Assembly: GCF_900188105.1 (NCBI RefSeq)
Contig: NZ_FZNP01000001.1
Coordinates: 310,001 to 374,000 of the forward strand
Direction: 5' to 3'
Source: Actinomadura mexicana
GTDB taxonomy: Bacteria > Actinomycetota > Actinomycetes > Streptosporangiales > Streptosporangiaceae
Length of the DNA stretch: 64,000 bases
Shown here: one piece after another, positions 61,107 through 64,000 of the stretch
Numbering within the stretch: position 1 is the stretch's first letter
Layout: every line of letters starts with the position of its first letter
Notes under the pieces: model-generated
What the model was told of the DNA's origin: nothing
Seen by the model: the letters and a program-made list of their open reading frames with translations, nothing else
The model's database searches: none
Position numbers and translations under genes: made by a program

Positions 61107-62047
61107 CACCTGCGCCGGGCGGGGGCCGGGACACCCAGCAGCAGTCGGCGGACGGCGTCCCAGACCTGCATGAAGGCGGTCTCGACCTCGGGCGACCGGT
61201 CCCCCAGGACGCGTGCCCAGGCCCCCCGGTCCCCCGGCAGGACACTGGCTCCGGCCCGCAGTCCCGTGCGGGCGAGCGCCTCGTGCATCGTGTCGGCCAC
61301 GGCCTGCGCCGGTCTCCGACCGGTGACGACGTAGAGGGACGACAGGACCCCGAAGTCGTCCATCACCGCGGGGCCGGTCACCGCCCGGTCCGCCGGCACC
61401 AGGTGGAGCGGATCGGCGAACAGCAGACGTCCCGCGGTGTCGTGCACCTCGAGGTCGCCGCAGTACGCCGTGTAGGCGTGCCGCTCCCCGCGGGCGAGCC
61501 TGCCGGCCAGCAGCGTCTCGCCGACCAGGACGGTGGAGTCGGGATGGGCGTTGACGGCGATGTGCTGGTAGAAGCGGGTTCCGCCGAAGGGGATCGTCGT
61601 GTCCGGCAGGTACTCCAGGTAGCCGCCGGGGCCCGCGGCGAGACCGACGAGTTGCGTGGCGTAGTCCTGCTCCATCCGGTAGAGCCGGGTGGCGCCCTGG
61701 GTGGTCACGTGGACGGACGCGCCCGCGCCGCAGGAGACGTCGACGCGGTAGCGGTCGCCCTGGAGGACTCCGCCTCCGGACGACATGAGCATGACGTACG
61801 GCAGGTCCGGTGCCGCGGGATCGGGGTAGAGGGGCCGGGTGATGTGCAGCGGCGCCTTCTGGTAGTGGCCGGTCAGCTCCGTCCGGGCGCCGATCAGCTC
61901 GAACTCCAGGTCGAGGACGCCGACCTTGCCGGGGCTGCCGGCCGGGAGCATGTCCACGGCGCAGGCGTGCCGCCGCACCGGTTCGGGCACCCATCGGGGC
62001 AGGTACCGCTCGGGCGAGAGGCGGTCGGTCCCCCCTGCGCCGCCCAC
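61103..62047 (-). CDS. ureD: Urease accessory protein UreD
   Basis: The 314-residue protein has UreD blocks TRPLYPDPAAPDLPYVMLMSS, GGGVLQGDRYRVDVSCGAGA, HVTTQGATRLYRME and PFGGTRFYQHIAVN. UreD acts with UreF and UreG to deliver nickel to the urease active site. GTG 62047 with AGGGACG ahead is preferred and leaves a five-base gap after ureG; an upstream GTG would overlap ureG. It ends by overlapping crcB. Confidence 0.9.
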   Translation of the reverse strand: MGGAGGTDRLSPERYLPRWVPEPVRRHACAVDMLPAGSPGKVGVLDLEFELIGARTELTGHYQKAPLHITRPLYPDPAAPDLPYVMLMSSGGGVLQGDRYRVDVSCGAGASVHVTTQGATRLYRMEQDYATQLVGLAAGPGGYLEYLPDTTIPFGGTRFYQHIAVNAHPDSTVLVGETLLAGRLARGERHAYTAYCGDLEVHDTAGRLLFADPLHLVPADRAVTGPAVMDDFGVLSSLYVVTGRRPAQAVADTMHEALARTGLRAGASVLPGDRGAWARVLGDRSPEVETAFMQVWDAVRRLLLGVPAPARRRW

Positions 62048-62052
62048 CGTCC

Positions 62053-62688
62053 CTACACCGGCGAGGTACACGCCGCTCCCGCCCGCGCCTCGATGAAGTC
62101 GACGACCTCCGCGATGCCGGTGCCGGCGAGGCAGTCGGTCAGCGCGACCGGGCCCTCCCCGCGCACCGCCCGCGCGTCCCGTTCCATGACCGCCAGGTCG
62201 GTGCGGACGTACGGGGCGATGTCGATCTTGTTGATGACCAGCAGGTCGGAGTCGGTGGTGCCGGGGCCGCGCTTGCGCGGCATCTTCTCGCCCTCCGCGG
62301 TGTCCAGGACGAAGATGTACACGTCGGCCAGCGCCGGGCTGAAGGTGAGCGTGAGGTTGTCGCCGCCGCTCTCGAACAGCAGGAGGTCGATCTCGGGGAA
62401 GCGGTCGAGCAGTTCGGCCGCCGCCGCCAGGTTCATGGTCGGGTCGTCGCGGACGGCGGTGTGCGGGCACGCGCCCGTCTCGACCCCCACGATCCTCTCG
62501 GGGTCGAGCGTCCCGGCCAGGGTCCGGCGCACGTGCTCGGCGTCCTCCTGGGTGTAGATGTCATTGGTGATCACACCGACCTGGTGGCCCAGCGTCTGCA
62601 ACCGCGGCACCAGCGCCTCGACCAGCGCCGTCTTGCCGCTTCCGACCGGGCCGCCGATGCCCACCTTGAAGACCTTCTCCAGTTCCAT
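62053..62688 (-). CDS. ureG: Urease accessory GTPase UreG
   Basis: The 211-residue GTPase has the P-loop GPVGSGKTAL, the switch region with GVITNDIYTQEDAE, CPHTA (the metal-binding Cys-Pro-His), ESGGDNL and the specificity motif VINKIDIAP. UreG hydrolyses GTP to drive nickel insertion. It starts at ATG 62688, 23 bases after ureF. Confidence 0.96.
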   Translation of the reverse strand: MELEKVFKVGIGGPVGSGKTALVEALVPRLQTLGHQVGVITNDIYTQEDAEHVRRTLAGTLDPERIVGVETGACPHTAVRDDPTMNLAAAAELLDRFPEIDLLLFESGGDNLTLTFSPALADVYIFVLDTAEGEKMPRKRGPGTTDSDLLVINKIDIAPYVRTDLAVMERDARAVRGEGPVALTDCLAGTGIAEVVDFIEARAGAACTSPV

Positions 62689-62711
62689 CCCGCCTCCTTC
62701 GTGTCAACGGA

Positions 62712-63422
62712 TCAGGTGACGAACAGCCGGGCCGCCGCCCGCTCGTGCGCGGCCGAGACGACGTCGGCGACGGGCACCGAGCCGTGCAGCTCCCGCGGAT
62801 GGCGGGCGGCGAGCGCCGCCCGCGCGACCCGTGCGAGGTCCGGGCGGATCTCGCACAGCAGCCGCTGGGCGCGGCGGAAGTCGGTGCGGGCCAGCCGCAC
62901 CGCCGCCGCCGTCCAGCTCGCGGCGAAGGCGTACAGGTCGGCGGCGACCGCGTGCGCCGCGGACACCCCGAGCCCCGCGTAGAGCGCGCCCACCACGACC
63001 GCGTGGTTGCCCGGCGCGGTCCTGTCCGCCACCAGCTCCGCCAGCCGGGCGCCCTCGGGCACCGGGAAGGCGAAGGCCGCCGTGTCCAGGAGCTGCCGGC
63101 CGGTCCGGGTCGAGGCGCCCCGCTGCTCGCGGTTGAGCTTGATCGCGTGCAGCCGCCGGTCGACGCGGACCAGCCCGTCCCAGTCGGCCTCGCTGGCCGC
63201 GCGGTGCGCCAGTGCCAGGGCGGCCGCGTCCGCGGGGCCCACCGCGTTGTACAGCAGGTCGGTCAGCAGCTCGCGCAGGTTCTCCGGCCCGGTGATCTGG
63301 AGCTGGACGTACCCCTCCAGGCCGTGCGACAAGGTGTACATCCCGCTCGGGAAGCCGGAGTCGGTGAGCTGGAGCTGGGCCAGCAGCGGATCCAGGTCGG
63401 CGGTGCCGGCGGGCATGCTCAT
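62712..63422 (-). CDS. ureF: Urease accessory protein UreF
   Basis: The 236-residue all-helical protein has UreF blocks LQLTDSGFPSGMYTLSHGLEGYV and the conserved C-terminal half (VAADLYAFAASWTAAAVRL). UreF couples UreG GTP hydrolysis to urease activation. ATG 63422 overlaps the ureC stop as ATGA; an internal ATG two codons later is possible. Confidence 0.92.
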   Translation of the reverse strand: MSMPAGTADLDPLLAQLQLTDSGFPSGMYTLSHGLEGYVQLQITGPENLRELLTDLLYNAVGPADAAALALAHRAASEADWDGLVRVDRRLHAIKLNREQRGASTRTGRQLLDTAAFAFPVPEGARLAELVADRTAPGNHAVVVGALYAGLGVSAAHAVAADLYAFAASWTAAAVRLARTDFRRAQRLLCEIRPDLARVARAALAARHPRELHGSVPVADVVSAAHERAAARLFVT

Positions 63423-64000
63423 GCCAGGAAGAACAGCCGGTTCAGCGGCAGCTTCGTGGCCGGTTCGATGTGCGCGGGCTCCCCGTCCACGGTGACCTTG
63501 TAGGTCTCCGGATCGACCTTGATCTCGGCGAGCGTCGAGTTGCGGAGCATGTGGCGCTTGTCGACGGTCCGGCACTGGCGCACCGGCCGGATCAGCCGCT
63601 TCAGGCCGAGCCGCTCGGGCACGCCCGCCTCGATCGCGCCGCCGGACATGAAGGTCGCGCAGGTGCTCGACAGCGCCCGGCCGAAGGCCCCGTACATGGG
63701 CCGGAAGTAGACCGGCTGCGGGGTCGGCAGGGACGCGTTCGGGTCGCCCATCTGCGCCCAGCCGATCAAGCCGCCCTTGATGACCATGGAGGGCTTGGCG
63801 CCGAAGGCGTTGATCGGCCACAGCACGACGTCGGCGAGCTTGCCGTCCTCCAGCGAGCCGATCGTGTCCGCCATTCCGGAGACGCGGGCCGGGTTGATGG
63901 TCAGCTTGGCCAGGTAGCGCAGCACCCGGAAGTTGTCGTTGCGGGACGAGTCCTCGGGCAGCGCGCCCCTCTTGTCCTTGTTGTGGTGGGCCACCTGGAA
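63419..64000 (-). CDS. ureC: Urease alpha subunit UreC, C-terminal part (runs off right edge)
   Basis: The last 193 residues of UreC are present and open at the window edge. The start of the visible part, FQVAHHNK, is the conserved VAHxMK-type region of urease, followed by SLEDGKLADVVLWPINAFGAKP, GDPNASLPTPQPVYFRPMYGAFG and EAGVPERLGLKR. UreC holds the nickel centre that hydrolyses urea. The nickel-binding residues lie outside the window. The minus-strand order is ureC-ureF-ureG-ureD-crcB-crcB. Confidence 0.95.
   Translation of the reverse strand, partial: FQVAHHNKDKRGALPEDSSRNDNFRVLRYLAKLTINPARVSGMADTIGSLEDGKLADVVLWPINAFGAKPSMVIKGGLIGWAQMGDPNASLPTPQPVYFRPMYGAFGRALSSTCATFMSGGAIEAGVPERLGLKRLIRPVRQCRTVDKRHMLRNSTLAEIKVDPETYKVTVDGEPAHIEPATKLPLNRLFFLA

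Overview
The window is very GC-rich, with almost all third codon positions G or C, frequent GTG and TTG starts, and many 4-base ATGA/GTGA stop-start overlaps. Together with DUF574-type methyltransferase, roadblock/LC7, FxSxx-type RiPP, AmaP/Asp23 and LAL-regulator genes this indicates a chromosomal segment of a filamentous actinomycete. An Actinomadura-like or other Streptosporangiales genus is my guess and is not proven. No rRNA, tRNA, CRISPR array, insertion sequence or prophage was recognised.

1-13.7 kb: a catabolic region for an unidentified small molecule. A LacI regulator, an HpcH/HpaI aldolase and a divergent cupin-like gene share an intergenic region with two LacI-type palindromes. 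Next come a hydrolase, an SDR and a histidinol-dehydrogenase-like enzyme (minus strand) and a LysR regulator. A minus-strand operon of a single-ATPase ribose/fructose-type ABC importer, a double SnoaL-like protein and a nitrilase-family amidohydrolase follows. It ends with a second LysR and a second HisD-like enzyme in mirror-image order. The two LysR/HisD pairs are paralogous, and all three relevant intergenic regions carry an AGGGTnnnCCT box.

13.7-20.8 kb: single genes (NUDIX hydrolase, SRPBCC protein, DUF4386 membrane protein, two roadblock/LC7 proteins with a divergent partner, DUF574-type methyltransferase, ABC exporter half-transporter). A perfect 34-bp palindrome lies at 17565-17598.

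20.8-29.0 kb: a GntR-controlled carbohydrate operon on the minus strand. In order of transcription it has a GH13 alpha-glucosidase, two sugar ABC permeases, a lipoprotein binding protein, an enolase-superfamily dehydratase, an SDR and a stand-alone sensory-rhodopsin-transducer (ASRT) domain protein. Two operators lie in front of the divergent gntR gene. A cation/proton antiporter follows.

30.7-43.3 kb: the most interesting region, an atypical FxSxx-COOH/FxsB-type cyclophane RiPP locus. It has a 56-residue precursor ending in FNARI, which the ORF caller missed, then a hairpin, FxsT (ParA-like/NB-ARC/TPR), and a protein of two half-roadblock repeats. A divergent operon encodes a large ATPase, a small ATPase and a membrane lipoprotein. 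An HExxH putative peptide hydroxylase is translationally coupled to an FxsB-type radical SAM/SPASM maturase. The conserved Ser of the FxSxx tail is Ala here, and no FxsC-like gene is visible.

43.4-46.2 kb: six tightly coupled genes for an Asp23/Gls24-AmaP envelope-stress system. 46.2-52.3 kb: LAL-type LuxR regulator, two DHFR-like reductases, an epimerase and an aldo-keto reductase. 52.4-55.3 kb: three consecutive secreted cell-wall enzymes, two of which share a nearly identical I36-type module joined to different catalytic domains (M23 and SpoIID). 55.3-57 kb: an HTH-TM-NBR1-like protein and a decayed amidase fragment. 57-64 kb: nitrogen and ion genes, namely Amt ammonium transporter, FUSC protein, two FluC/CrcB fluoride channel subunits, and the urease genes ureD, ureG, ureF and the 3' part of ureC, which runs off the right edge.
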